The notes beneath the pieces are model-generated. The model was not told where the DNA came from. It saw only the letters and a list, made by a program, of their open reading frames with translations, and did not search any database. From VYFG01 sp965213885 (GTDB lineage Bacteria; Pseudomonadota; Gammaproteobacteria; Arenicellales; Poriferihabitantaceae), in contig OZ243919.1 of the NCBI GenBank assembly GCA_965213885.1, positions 310,001 through 374,000 on the forward strand: a stretch of DNA of 64,000 bases, written 5' to 3'. Below, piece by piece: positions 42,785 through 51,848 of the stretch (positions within the stretch are counted from its first letter, which is position 1; every line of letters begins with the position of its first letter). Position numbers and translations under genes: made by a program.

Positions 42785-44590
42785 ATGAAGACCTTCCTTC
42801 TTGCCGGCATGGCCGGCGCAATGCTGCTTTCCGTATCCCTGCCCACTACGGCACAGGATGATCCCATCACCGTGGTCGTGACCGCATCGCGCAGTGCGGA
42901 AACCGTGGACGAGACCCTGGTGCCCGTGACCGTCATCACCCGCGAGCAGATCGAACGGGGCGGAGCAACCACCCTGCCCGAGGTCCTGTCCACCGTACCG
43001 GGCGTGGTGATCAGCCGCAATGGAGGGGCGGGCCAGCAGGCCTCCCTGTTCCTGCGGGGCACCGAATCCGATCATGTCCTGGTACTGATCGACGGCGTCA
43101 AGGCCGGCTCAGCTACCCTGGGAACCACGCCGTTCCAGCATATCCCCCTCGACCAGGTGGACAGGGTCGAGATCGTCCGGGGGCCGCGGTCCAGCCTGTA
43201 CGGCTCCGAGGCCATTGGCGGTGTGATCCAGATATTCACGCGCAGGGGAGGGGATGATCCGGAACATTCGCTCAGTGTCGGCGCGGGAAGTCACGAGACC
43301 GGGAAAATCGGTGCCGGCATAAGCGGAGGCGGCGGCACTGCCTGGTATTCGATGCATGCATCCGCCTTCACCACCGCGGGCTTTGACGTCCGCCGTGACA
43401 CGGAACCGGATGATGACGGCTATGAAAACACCGCCTTGTCCCTGCGGTCGGGCGGACAGATCAGTGAACGACTGGAAGTGGAAGCGTCCCTGTTGAATTC
43501 CAGCGGTGATACGGAATACGACAACGCCTTTTCTGCAGGTTCGGATTCTGCACAGTCTCTCAACCGGGTCGGGCACCTGCGCGGCATCTTCACCGTGAAC
43601 GATCGCTGGACCACCAGCCTGCTGGCAGGCAGGGCGGTGGACGAAGCCGAACAGTATCTGGACCGTGTGTTCCAGTCAGTCATCGAGACCAACCGGGATC
43701 AGTTGACCTGGCAGAATGATGTCGCTGTCGGAAATGCCGACCTGATATTCGGCGTGGATCACATCAGCGAGGCAGTGTACAAGACGGATGGAAATTACGA
43801 GGTGGACAGCAGGGACAATACCGGCATCTTCACTTCCCTCCATCCCGGCTTCAGTGCCATGGACCTGGAAGTTTCCCTACGTCATGATGACAATGACCAG
43901 TTCGGCAGTGAAACGACCGGGAGTATTGCCATGGGATGGGATATCGATGACCGGCATCGGGCCACGCTTTCATGGGGGGAGGCGTTCAAGGCGCCCACCT
44001 TCAACGAACTGTATTGGCCCGGCTTCGGCAACCCGGACCTGGAAGCGGAATCCGCGCAAAGCCTGGATGTCGGCCTGTCCGGCAACGGGGACGGCTTCCA
44101 CTGGACTGCCCATCTGTTCAGCACCCGCGTTGATAACCTGATCGATACCGTTCTTGTGGACCCGGAGACCTTCACCTACTCGCCGGTCAATCTCAACAAA
44201 GCGGAAATCGAGGGCCTGGAGTTGACAGGCGGGGTCAACTCGGGCGGCTGGAATCTCTACGGAGTGCTCACCTTGCAGGACCCCCGTGATTCCGAGAGCG
44301 GTGACCGTCTTCGCCGTCGTGCCAAGTGGGTTGTCAATCTCGGCGCCGACCGCGACTTCGGTCGGTGGTACATCGGGGCGTCGGTCCTGTCCCAGGGAAA
44401 GAGCCGTGACAACCCTGCCGACCTTGGCGGGTACACCGTGGTGGACCTGCGTGCCGGCATGAAACTGAGGCGCAAGTGGACTCTGGGTATCGAGATCAAC
44501 AACCTGTTCGATGAGGAGTACGAAACCGCATCGACCTTCAATCAGGATGGGTTCAACGTGATGGCCACCTTGCGGTATGGTGGTGAATGA
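42785..44590 (+). CDS. btuB: TonB-dependent vitamin B12 receptor
   Basis: Outer-membrane transporter for cobalamin, 601 residues. A signal peptide (about 1-24) precedes the TonB box DPITVVVTASR, then the plug domain (PVTVITREQIERGG ... LPEVLSTVPGVVISRNGG, VEIVRGPRSSLYGSEAIGGVIQI) and a 22-strand barrel with a typical NNLFDEEYETASTFNQDGFNVMATLRYG end. The upstream B12 riboswitch supports cobalamin as ligand. It is followed by btuF and cobU. Confidence 0.95.
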   Translation: MKTFLLAGMAGAMLLSVSLPTTAQDDPITVVVTASRSAETVDETLVPVTVITREQIERGGATTLPEVLSTVPGVVISRNGGAGQQASLFLRGTESDHVLVLIDGVKAGSATLGTTPFQHIPLDQVDRVEIVRGPRSSLYGSEAIGGVIQIFTRRGGDDPEHSLSVGAGSHETGKIGAGISGGGGTAWYSMHASAFTTAGFDVRRDTEPDDDGYENTALSLRSGGQISERLEVEASLLNSSGDTEYDNAFSAGSDSAQSLNRVGHLRGIFTVNDRWTTSLLAGRAVDEAEQYLDRVFQSVIETNRDQLTWQNDVAVGNADLIFGVDHISEAVYKTDGNYEVDSRDNTGIFTSLHPGFSAMDLEVSLRHDDNDQFGSETTGSIAMGWDIDDRHRATLSWGEAFKAPTFNELYWPGFGNPDLEAESAQSLDVGLSGNGDGFHWTAHLFSTRVDNLIDTVLVDPETFTYSPVNLNKAEIEGLELTGGVNSGGWNLYGVLTLQDPRDSESGDRLRRRAKWVVNLGADRDFGRWYIGASVLSQGKSRDNPADLGGYTVVDLRAGMKLRRKWTLGIEINNLFDEEYETASTFNQDGFNVMATLRYGGE

Positions 44591-44656
44591 CGGGCTCCAC
44601 ATGGAACCCAAACACGTGATCGGCGCAGTGTGGCACCGGGTCCCGGCCCATTGAAC

Positions 44657-45604
44657 ATGGCCCGTTATCCGAACGCCGGGAATGATGGAAATTCCCTGCG
44701 TACGTGGTGCCGGCCGTTTCTGGTGCGGGTCGTGGCATCCGGCCTGGCCTTCGGGCTTTGGGTGACGGGTACCGCGGGTGCGGAAATTCGTGTCGTCGAC
44801 GATTTCGGCCGGAATGTGGTCCTGGCCGAACCCGCCCGCAGGATTCTCAGCCTGGCACCCCACATCACCGAGAACCTGTTCTCGGCGGGAGCCGGCGACC
44901 GGATCGTCGGTGTCGTGGACCATAGCGATTATCCGCCTGCGGCGAACGATCTGCCCTCGGTGGGGAGCTATGTCCGGTTCAACATCGAAGGCGCCCTGGC
45001 ACTGGCGCCGGACCTGGTCGTGGCCTGGCCGAGCAGGAGTAACGGCGAGAAACTGGAGCGCCTGGAGCGGCACGGTATCACCGTCTATTTCTCCGAGCCC
45101 CGCACCTTCGACGGCGTGGTGGAGAACATCCGTGAGCTGGCCCTGCTGGCCGGCACGGAGGATGCCGTGGACCCGAGGCTGGGCCAGGCGCTGGCGAACA
45201 TCGCCGAAGCACGGGAGCGCTTCGCGGGCCGGCAGGTACTGGACGTGTTTTACCAGATCTGGTCGGAGCCCCTGATCACGCTGAACGGCGAGCATTTCAT
45301 TTCCCGCATCCTGGAGGTCTGCGGTGCCCGCAATCTGTTCGCCGATCTTTCGATCATCGCTCCGAGGGTCAGCGTGGAAGCCGTGATCGAGGCGAATCCC
45401 GACGTGATCATCACGGGCCTTCGGGATGGTGTACGCCCGGACATGTCCTTCTGGCGCAAGTGGACCATGGTCAAGGCGGTCGACCTGGACCGCTTCGTGT
45501 ACGTCGACTCCGACGTGCTGCACCGGCATACGCTGAGGATGCTGCACGGAATCCCCGGATTCTGCTCGCAGATCGACGCGGCGCGGCAGGGGAGCCCGGG
45601 ATGA
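44657..45604 (+). CDS. btuF: Cobalamin ABC transporter, periplasmic binding protein
   Basis: Class III substrate-binding protein of 315 residues. A long N-terminal region with a hydrophobic signal (about 23-44) precedes RILSLAPHITENLFSAGAGDRIVGVVDHSDYP and DLVVAWPS, the BtuF pattern. The ATG at 44657 is likely; a start at 44630 is also open. It hands B12 to BtuCD, whose genes lie convergent at 46340-48183. It is in the same direction as btuB, 66 bases after its stop. Confidence 0.92.
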   Translation: MARYPNAGNDGNSLRTWCRPFLVRVVASGLAFGLWVTGTAGAEIRVVDDFGRNVVLAEPARRILSLAPHITENLFSAGAGDRIVGVVDHSDYPPAANDLPSVGSYVRFNIEGALALAPDLVVAWPSRSNGEKLERLERHGITVYFSEPRTFDGVVENIRELALLAGTEDAVDPRLGQALANIAEARERFAGRQVLDVFYQIWSEPLITLNGEHFISRILEVCGARNLFADLSIIAPRVSVEAVIEANPDVIITGLRDGVRPDMSFWRKWTMVKAVDLDRFVYVDSDVLHRHTLRMLHGIPGFCSQIDAARQGSPG

Positions 45605-45738
45605 CCAGGGCAGGCCGTCGTCCTCCAACTGGCATTTCCTGGCCTTGTGTGCCAGGCCATGTCACCATGCTGCCGGGCGAAACCTCGCGGCGGCAGGGCG
45701 AAGGACGGCACGTGCGGCGATGATCCGGAGTGGTTCAG

Positions 45739-46251
45739 ATGATTGAACTGGTTGTCGGCGGAGCACGTAGCGGCAAGAGCCGGTATGCGCTGAAGACTGC
45801 CGAAGCGCTGTCTCCCAATCCCGTTTTCGTGGCGACCGCCACTGCCGACGATGCCGCCATGGAGGCAAGAATCCGACGTCACCGCGAGGAGCGGGGGGCG
45901 CATTGGGGTCTGGTAGAAGTACCGCTCAACCTGGCCGCGGCGATCCGGTCGGCCGGTCCGGAAGCTGTGATGGTGGTGGATTGTCTCACCCTGTGGATCA
46001 GCAACTGGCTTTGCAGTGCCGATCCCGGTGGCTGGCCGAAGGAGCGGGCCGCATTCCTGGCAGCACTGGCGGAAACCCGGGCCAGGGTGTTCCTGGTGAG
46101 CAATGAGGTGGGCATGGGCGTGGTGCCCATGGGTAGGCTGACCCGGGAATTCGTGGACCAGAGCGGGTGGCTGCATCAGGACGTCGCCGCCCTGGCGGAC
46201 AGAGTGACGCTGCTGCACTTCGGCATTCCCACTCCGATCAAGGATTGTTGA
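45739..46251 (+). CDS. cobU: Adenosylcobinamide kinase/guanylyltransferase
   Basis: Bifunctional enzyme that phosphorylates and then guanylylates adenosylcobinamide in nucleotide-loop assembly. It has 170 residues. The P-loop GGARSGKS is at 7-14 and the guanylylated His is His48 in RIRRHREER. VVDCLTLWISN, SNEVGMGVVP and the end HFGIPTPIKDC are typical. It points to salvage of imported corrinoids; no other loop-assembly gene (cobC, cobS, cobT) is seen in the window. Confidence 0.93.
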   Translation: MIELVVGGARSGKSRYALKTAEALSPNPVFVATATADDAAMEARIRRHREERGAHWGLVEVPLNLAAAIRSAGPEAVMVVDCLTLWISNWLCSADPGGWPKERAAFLAALAETRARVFLVSNEVGMGVVPMGRLTREFVDQSGWLHQDVAALADRVTLLHFGIPTPIKDC

Positions 46252-46339
46252 ATCCGCCGGACCGCCAGCCCGACCGAATTTCCGCCGGCATCATTCCGGG
46301 CACTTGATCGTCGGCCCGCGGGCCGTATGGAAAAAGGGA

Positions 46340-47125
46340 CTATTCCAGCCTGGGAATGATCAGCGGTATCTCCGGATCCTGGGGATGCTCCCTGATCCAG
46401 ATGTCCAGGTCGAACACGTTGCTCAACGTTTCCACGGTGAACACTTCCGAGGGGTGCCCGTCCGCGATCAGACGTCCGTTGTCCAGGATCAGGCAGCGGT
46501 CCGCGTACTGCGCCGCGAGGTTCAAGTTGTGCAGGGTGCAGATTACGCCGAGACCATCTTCCCGGGTCAGTTGCCGGAGCAGCCGGAGCAGCCGGTACTG
46601 GTGACTGAGGTCCAGCGCCGATACCGGCTCATCAAGCAACACAAAGCGTCTCCCGGGTCCCGTACCGTTCCAGATCTGGGCCAGGACCCGCGCCGTCTGC
46701 ACGCGCTGTTGCTCTCCACCGGAAAGCGTGGGGAACGCCCGCTCGGCCAGGTGATGGCAGTCGCACAGGCGCAGCATTTCGTGGGCGATCTCCCGGTCAG
46801 TTTGCTCGTCCGTGGCATGCGGCAGGCGGCCCATCTGCACCACGTCCAGCACGGAGAAAGGAAAATCCAGGCTGGAGTGCTGGGGAAGCACCCCCCGTGC
46901 CAGGGCCAGGTCACGGATTGGCCAGTCCGCGAGGGACCTGTCGTCAAAAAGAACAGTGCCCTCGGAGGGGGTGATGTCTCCTCCCAGCGTTCGCAGCAGC
47001 GTGGTCTTGCCGGCGCCATTGGGGCCGACCACCATGCACAGCCGGGTGGCGGGAAGGTCCAGCGAAAGGTCATGCAGCAGCCTGGTGTTGCCCATGTCCA
47101 CGCAGACCTGGTCGAGAACGAACAT
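46340..47125 (-). CDS. btuD: Cobalamin/siderophore ABC transporter, ATP-binding subunit
   Basis: ABC ATPase of 261 residues. Walker A GPNGAGKTT is at 34-42; the signature LSGGEQQR, Walker B FVLLDEP and the H-loop CTLHN follow. It is HmuV/BtuD-like. The ATG at 47125 overlaps the btuC stop by one base, so the two form a transport operon. The proximity of riboswitch-controlled btuB and btuF makes cobalamin more likely than heme or iron. Confidence 0.9.
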   Translation of the reverse strand: MFVLDQVCVDMGNTRLLHDLSLDLPATRLCMVVGPNGAGKTTLLRTLGGDITPSEGTVLFDDRSLADWPIRDLALARGVLPQHSSLDFPFSVLDVVQMGRLPHATDEQTDREIAHEMLRLCDCHHLAERAFPTLSGGEQQRVQTARVLAQIWNGTGPGRRFVLLDEPVSALDLSHQYRLLRLLRQLTREDGLGVICTLHNLNLAAQYADRCLILDNGRLIADGHPSEVFTVETLSNVFDLDIWIREHPQDPEIPLIIPRLE

Positions 47126-48183
47126 CAGGCGACCTGTCTGCGCCGGTGGCGGACCAGGAGCCAGAGGAAGAATGGTCCACCCAGAATCGCCGTGATGATT
47201 CCGATCGGGATTTCCGCCGGGGACACCATGGTACGGGCGGCAATGTCGGCCACGATCACCAGCACGGCACCGAACAGCCCGGCGGCGGGAAGCAGCAGGC
47301 GGTGGTCCGGACCGAAAACCAGTCGCAACAGGTGGGGCACCAGCAGGCCAACGAAGCCGATGACCCCTGACATGGCCACTAGGACGCCCACCACCATGGC
47401 AACCAGCACGATCAGCTGCACCTTGATGCGCTCGACATCGAATCCGAGATGCCGGGCCTCGCTTTCTCCCAGGAGGTTGGCGTTGAGCGCCCCGGAGTAG
47501 CGCAACATCACAACACAGCACGGAACTGCAATGGCGGCGGTGATGGCGAGTTTCCACCAGTCCACGATTTCCAGGCTGCCCAGGCTCCAGAAGATCAGGT
47601 CCCTCAGCTCGGTGTCACTGGCAATATAACTCAACAGCCCGATCAGGGCGCCGGCAATGGCGTTCACCGCAACACCGGCCAGCAACATGGTGGCGACATC
47701 GGTGCGGTAGTTGAATTGCGCGAGGCGATGGACCAGCCAGAGGCTCAACAGACTGCCGCCGAACGCGGCTGCCGGCAGCAGCCAGCTACCCGCCACGGCA
47801 AATAGCCCTGGTGCCACGGACACCCCGAGGACAATTGCGGACACGGCTCCCAGGGCCGCCCCGGAGGAAACTCCCAGCAACCCCGGGTCGGCCATGGGGT
47901 TGCGAAACAGGGCCTGCATCACGGTACCGGACATCGCCAGTCCGGCCCCCACGAGCATGCCGAGCACCAGTCGCGGAAGACGGATATGGACAATCACCTG
48001 GTCAAGCCCGCTCGCGGGGGAATCCGGGGGCTGGTGACCCAATGCCCATCCAAGAGCCGAGAATACGTCCCCGATATCGGTGGAAATTGCGCCGATCGCA
48101 AGTGAAACCGTGGCTGTAATCAGCAGCAGGAGCGCAAATCCGGCAAGAAGGACCCGGGTGCGGGTGTGACGGTAGCTTCGCAT
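47125..48183 (-). CDS. btuC: Cobalamin/siderophore ABC transporter, permease
   Basis: FecCD-family permease of 352 residues with about ten membrane helices. Characteristic stretches are PRLVLGMLVGAGLAMSGTVMQALFRNPMADPGLLGVSSGAALG and VIGFVGLLVPHLLRLVFGPDHRLLLPAAGLFGAVLVIVADIAAR. It overlaps btuD and is convergent with cobU. No riboswitch is seen upstream of this gene, so its control differs from btuB. Confidence 0.92.
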   Translation of the reverse strand: MRSYRHTRTRVLLAGFALLLLITATVSLAIGAISTDIGDVFSALGWALGHQPPDSPASGLDQVIVHIRLPRLVLGMLVGAGLAMSGTVMQALFRNPMADPGLLGVSSGAALGAVSAIVLGVSVAPGLFAVAGSWLLPAAAFGGSLLSLWLVHRLAQFNYRTDVATMLLAGVAVNAIAGALIGLLSYIASDTELRDLIFWSLGSLEIVDWWKLAITAAIAVPCCVVMLRYSGALNANLLGESEARHLGFDVERIKVQLIVLVAMVVGVLVAMSGVIGFVGLLVPHLLRLVFGPDHRLLLPAAGLFGAVLVIVADIAARTMVSPAEIPIGIITAILGGPFFLWLLVRHRRRQVA

Positions 48184-48481
48184 GGCAGGCGTAATCGGGC
48201 AGTGCCGGATTATCCATGCTATACCCCATGGAAAGAAAGCCGCGGGTGGCCGGCTTATCCTCCCGGCGGGGGAAATTCATCCCCTGGTGGGTTACCGAGA
48301 GCCCACCTGCCGGGCCCACAGGTCAGGGTTCAGGGACACCCGGAGCAGTACGGAGGCAGTGACCGGGTTGCACTTTGGACTGGGTCCGGGGCCTTCGCAA
48401 TGGGCGGCACCAGGGGGCGGTTCGCTGTTCAGCGGGAATGGGTGAAATGTCCTGAAAATGACTGATTGACAGTCCTTGGAT
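48184..48481. other. Intergenic region between btuC and tRNA-Ser
   Basis: About 300 bases. No protein recognised. Presumably contains the btuC promoter; a search by eye for a second B12 box found none. Confidence 0.45.
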
Positions 48482-48569
48482 TGGCGGAGAGTGAGGGATT
48501 CGAACCCCCGGACCTGTTACAGTCAACGGTTTTCAAGACCGCCGCATTCGACCGCTCTGCCAACTCTCC
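48482..48569 (-). tRNA. tRNA-Ser (anticodon UGA)
   Basis: Class II tRNA with a long variable arm. The acceptor arms GGAGAGT and ACTCTCC pair, the discriminator is G, and the 3' CCA is encoded. The anticodon TGA lies at 48535-48533 in the loop CTTGAAA, decoding UCA. The T arm GGGGGTTCGAATCCC is intact. Confidence 0.96.
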
Positions 48570-48696
48570 GGTAGAATTGATCTGGTCCGGTGGATTATAG
48601 CCAAGCAAGTACAGTACTGTCAGCCGGGATCATGGAAAGCGTCGACCCCGCCAGCACAGGCCGGATGCGGTCTGACCGGGGTTGATTGACCGCTTG

Positions 48697-49368
48697 TCAC
48701 CCGCGAATCGCTCCTGCGATCCGTTTCATTTCCGGCAGGCACCGATCGCACATTTCCTGGTCAAAACGGAGTTTCAGACCGGAAACGGTCAGGGCGCCGG
48801 CGATGGTACCCGACTGATCGAAAACCGGTACGGCGATGGCGGCAATGTCCGGGTCTCTTTCTCCGAGAGAGATTGTGAAGCCTGCCTCACGGATTTCCGG
48901 GGTGCCGGGATGGTTCTGCTCGGTGAAGGCCAGCAGCAGGCGCCCGGCGGCGCCGTTCTGCAGCGGCAGCCGTTCACCCTCTTCAAGGTGATGCCGGATG
49001 GGCTGGTTCGCGTTCAACCGGTACAGGCAGATGCGATGATCGCCGTCGCGGATATAGAATGAGGCGGTTTCACCGGAAATCTCACGTAACCTGACCAGGG
49101 CGGGCCGAACCACGGCGGCGGGCAGGAATTCCCTGCGGTAGAGCGAACCCAGCTGCCAGAGGCGGACACCGAGGCGGAATCTTCCATCGGCTAGCCGCAG
49201 CAGATAGCCGAAGCGCTCGAGAGATCCGCAGAGCCGCAGGATGGTGCTCTTGTAGTAACCCGTACGCACGGAGAGCTCGGCGAGGGTAAGCGCCTGGCCG
49301 GGTTCCTCGAAGGAATCGAGAATCGTCAATGCCCGCTCCACCGCCTCGACCCGACTTTTCATGGCCAT
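48697..49368 (-). CDS. IclR-family transcriptional regulator
   Basis: Regulator of 223 residues, slightly short for the family. The N-terminal winged helix-turn-helix (residues 7-65: VEAVERALTILDSFEEPGQALTLAELSVRTGYYKSTILRLCGSLERFGYL) is followed by the effector domain (ISLGERDPDIAAIAVPVFDQSGTIAGALTVSG), whose Cys and charged residues line the pocket. It is divergent from a CoA-transferase/citryl-CoA-lyase pair across 306 bases containing a perfect 20-base palindrome 44 bases before its own start. It probably controls that pair and itself. Confidence 0.92.
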   Translation of the reverse strand: MAMKSRVEAVERALTILDSFEEPGQALTLAELSVRTGYYKSTILRLCGSLERFGYLLRLADGRFRLGVRLWQLGSLYRREFLPAAVVRPALVRLREISGETASFYIRDGDHRICLYRLNANQPIRHHLEEGERLPLQNGAAGRLLLAFTEQNHPGTPEIREAGFTISLGERDPDIAAIAVPVFDQSGTIAGALTVSGLKLRFDQEMCDRCLPEMKRIAGAIRG

Positions 49369-49674
49369 GGGATCCGGGGCCAGGTGTAGTATGCTTCGAT
49401 ATATTGCATGTAATAGAATTATAATTCTATTCTACAGAACATAGAAGTGCACCAAAATGCGGAACTGCGCCATCAGGACCTCCCGGAAATATCCGGACCC
49501 GTGCGGGCATCGGACACCGGCACCTGGCCCTGGATTCACCTTCGGCGGGGGTCGGTCGGGGGAAGCCGCCGGGCGGTGCGCCATTCACCACCCTGCCGCC
49601 GCGCGAGTCAGCGCGGCCCTGTTCCCTGGCAGGCATGGCCAACTGTGTATCCGGTGAAACAGCACAAATCAGCC
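49369..49674. other. Divergent promoter region of iclR-type regulator and CoA-transferase
   Basis: About 306 bases. An AT-rich segment (49395-49440) holds the palindrome listed separately. The remaining 240 bases before the CoA-transferase start are GC-rich and have no recognised gene; they would make a long leader. Confidence 0.5.
49412..49431. promoter_or_regulatory. Perfect 20-base palindrome, probable IclR operator over a -10 box
   Basis: AATAGAATTATAATTCTATT is perfectly self-complementary. It contains TATAAT (49420-49425) on the plus strand and the same hexamer on the minus strand, so a repressor bound here would block transcription in either direction. It lies in the most AT-rich part of the divergent region, beside the regulator gene. 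Confidence 0.6.
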
Positions 49675-50874
49675 ATGTTCAGGCCATTGAGTCACATGCG
49701 GGTGCTGGACCTGACCAATGTGCTGGCCGGGCCATTCTGCTGCCATCAGCTGGCTCATATGGGAGCGGAAGTGATCAAGGTGGAGAATCCCGAAGGGGGG
49801 GATCTGGCACGTCGACTGGGGGCAAGCGAGGAGCTCAACGGCAATGACATGGGCGTCTCTTTCCTGGCGCAGAACACGGGCAAGAAATCCATCACGATCA
49901 ACCTGAAGTCACGCCGGGGAGTATCACTCCTCGAACAACTGGTACGAACCGCGGATGTGGTGGTGGAAAACTTTCGCCCGGACGTGATGCGCCGGCTGGG
50001 CCTGGACTATGAACACCTTGAATCCCTGAACCCGGAACTGGTCTACTGTGCGATATCCGGATTCGGGCAGGACGGGCCGTTGAAGGACCTGCCCGCCTAC
50101 GACCAGATCATCCAGGGAATGTCGGGGATCATGAGCATTACGGGTGACGAACATTCGGCCCCCTGCCGGGTGGGTTATCCCGTGGCGGATACCATTGGCG
50201 GGCTGACCGCTGCCTTTGCAATCAGCGCGGCACTGGCAAAACCGAAACCGGGACGTGGCGTGTTTATTGATGTCTCGATGCTGGAATCGGTTCTGGCGAC
50301 CATGGGCTGGGTTGCCTCCAACTACCTGGTGGCCGGCCGGACACCGTCACCCATGGGCAACGACAACTTCACGGCAAGCCCTTCCGGGAGTTTCAGAACC
50401 GGCAACGGGCTGATCAACATTGCCGCCAACAAGCAGGAACAGTTCGAGGCGGTGTGCGATGTCGCCGATGCGCCGGAACTGAAGCGGGATCCCAGGTTCC
50501 GGACCCGTCAGGCGCGCCTGGAAAATCGCAGCGCATTGAAGGAACGCCTGGAAGAGCGTCTTGCCGCACGTGGCGCCGGGGAATGGCAGGAGGCCCTGAA
50601 CAGGAAGGGGGTGCCGTCGGGACGGATTTATTCCGTGCCGGATATCCTGGCGCATCCCCAGGTTGCCGGACGTGGCCTGGTCGGCGAGTTTGACCGGGTC
50701 CCCGGGGTGCCCGGGCCGGTCCGGTTCGTGAAAACCGGAATCCGGTTCGACGGGCAAAGCCCGGGCACCGACAGTCCGCCGCCGCGGCTCGGCGAGCACA
50801 GCGAAGAGATCCTGAAGGAGCTTGGCTACCCATCGGCGGAAATTGACGCGATGAAAGAGGAGGGCGTGATATGA
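49675..50874 (+). CDS. Family III CoA-transferase (CaiB/BaiF)
   Basis: Formyl-CoA-transferase-type enzyme of 399 residues. The N-terminus VLDLTNVLAGPFCCHQLAHMGAEVIKVENPEGGDLARRLG is the CoA-binding family signature; the Asp of PAYD (Asp143) is in the position of the catalytic carboxylate, and the C-terminal GVPSGRIYSVPDILAHPQVAGRG is typical. The ATG at 49675 is chosen; a GTG at 49654 is also possible. Its stop overlaps the citryl-CoA-lyase-like gene by four bases. The acid substrate is unknown; the partner suggests citrate, citramalate or a similar hydroxy acid. Confidence 0.9.
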   Translation: MFRPLSHMRVLDLTNVLAGPFCCHQLAHMGAEVIKVENPEGGDLARRLGASEELNGNDMGVSFLAQNTGKKSITINLKSRRGVSLLEQLVRTADVVVENFRPDVMRRLGLDYEHLESLNPELVYCAISGFGQDGPLKDLPAYDQIIQGMSGIMSITGDEHSAPCRVGYPVADTIGGLTAAFAISAALAKPKPGRGVFIDVSMLESVLATMGWVASNYLVAGRTPSPMGNDNFTASPSGSFRTGNGLINIAANKQEQFEAVCDVADAPELKRDPRFRTRQARLENRSALKERLEERLAARGAGEWQEALNRKGVPSGRIYSVPDILAHPQVAGRGLVGEFDRVPGVPGPVRFVKTGIRFDGQSPGTDSPPPRLGEHSEEILKELGYPSAEIDAMKEEGVI

Positions 50875-51716
50875 GCGAACAGGATTCCGGCCGCGAGGGG
50901 GCCGACTGGTGGCGGACTGAAATCATCGACATGTCCCCGGGCACACTCCGTTACCGTGGATATCCCGTGGAAGAACTGATCGGCAATGTCGGGTTTGCGG
51001 AGATGGCCTGGCTCCTTCTCCGGGGTGAACTGCCTGGCCGTCCGAAGGCCGCACTCCTGGAGACGGCGCTGATGGCGGCGGTGGATCATGGACCCCAGGC
51101 GCCCGGCATCGCCATCGCGCGCATGGCGGCAACCTGTGGCGTGGGGCTGAACCATGCCATTGCCTCCGGCGTGAATGTCCTGGGGGACATCCATGGCGGT
51201 GCCGGTGAGCAGGCGGCGGTCCTTTTCAACGACATCGTCGCACGGATGGAATCGGGCGAGGACCCCGCTGCGTCAGCGGCCATGGTGCTGGAAGCCTTTC
51301 ACGCCGCGCAGGGAAAGTACGTGCCCGGCTTCGGCCATCGGTTTCATCCCGTGGACCCGAGGGCTCCCGCCCTCATGAAGGCGGTTGAGCAGGCGGTGTC
51401 GGACGGTACCGTGCCGGGCCGTCACCTGGCCGCGGCGCGGGCTCTCGAGCGCCGGATCGAGAACATCGGGGGCCGCGATGTACCGATGAACATCGACGGG
51501 GCGACGGCGGTCATCTATACGGAACTGGGGTTTCCTCCTCCACTCGCCAGGGGCCTTTTCTGCCTGTCCAGGTCCGTGGGAATACTGGCCCATGCATGGG
51601 AGCAGACCTGCCAGGGGGGGCGCAACAAGGGGCCCCTGCCCAGGGAGGTGATCTGGACCTATGACGGTCCGCCGCCGAGACCCGTACCTGAATCCGGTCC
51701 GGACTCATCCCACTGA
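50871..51716 (+). CDS. Citryl-CoA lyase-like protein of the citrate synthase superfamily
   Basis: Protein of 281 residues, shorter than citrate synthase (about 430). It keeps the catalytic-type motifs: NVLGDIHGGAGEQA (His108) and GFGHRFHPVDPRA (His156, His159) with downstream NIDGATAVIYTELGFPP. Small citryl-CoA-lyase-like members cleave a (3S)-hydroxyacyl-CoA such as citryl-CoA to acetyl-CoA and a 2-oxoacid; this is family knowledge. It is coupled to the CoA-transferase by an ATGA overlap, so the pair may form an activating-plus-cleaving route. Confidence 0.8.
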   Translation: MSEQDSGREGADWWRTEIIDMSPGTLRYRGYPVEELIGNVGFAEMAWLLLRGELPGRPKAALLETALMAAVDHGPQAPGIAIARMAATCGVGLNHAIASGVNVLGDIHGGAGEQAAVLFNDIVARMESGEDPAASAAMVLEAFHAAQGKYVPGFGHRFHPVDPRAPALMKAVEQAVSDGTVPGRHLAAARALERRIENIGGRDVPMNIDGATAVIYTELGFPPPLARGLFCLSRSVGILAHAWEQTCQGGRNKGPLPREVIWTYDGPPPRPVPESGPDSSH

Positions 51717-51848
51717 ACCTCCCGTCTCCAGCATGCAGCAGCCTGCGGCTCTGGTTCTACAGTCTGGCACAGAGACGGTTCTGTGCACCTGCGGCCTTTG
51801 TCCAGGTGAGGTTACAATGCGCCGCGATGAAAAAAACCACTGGTCGCC

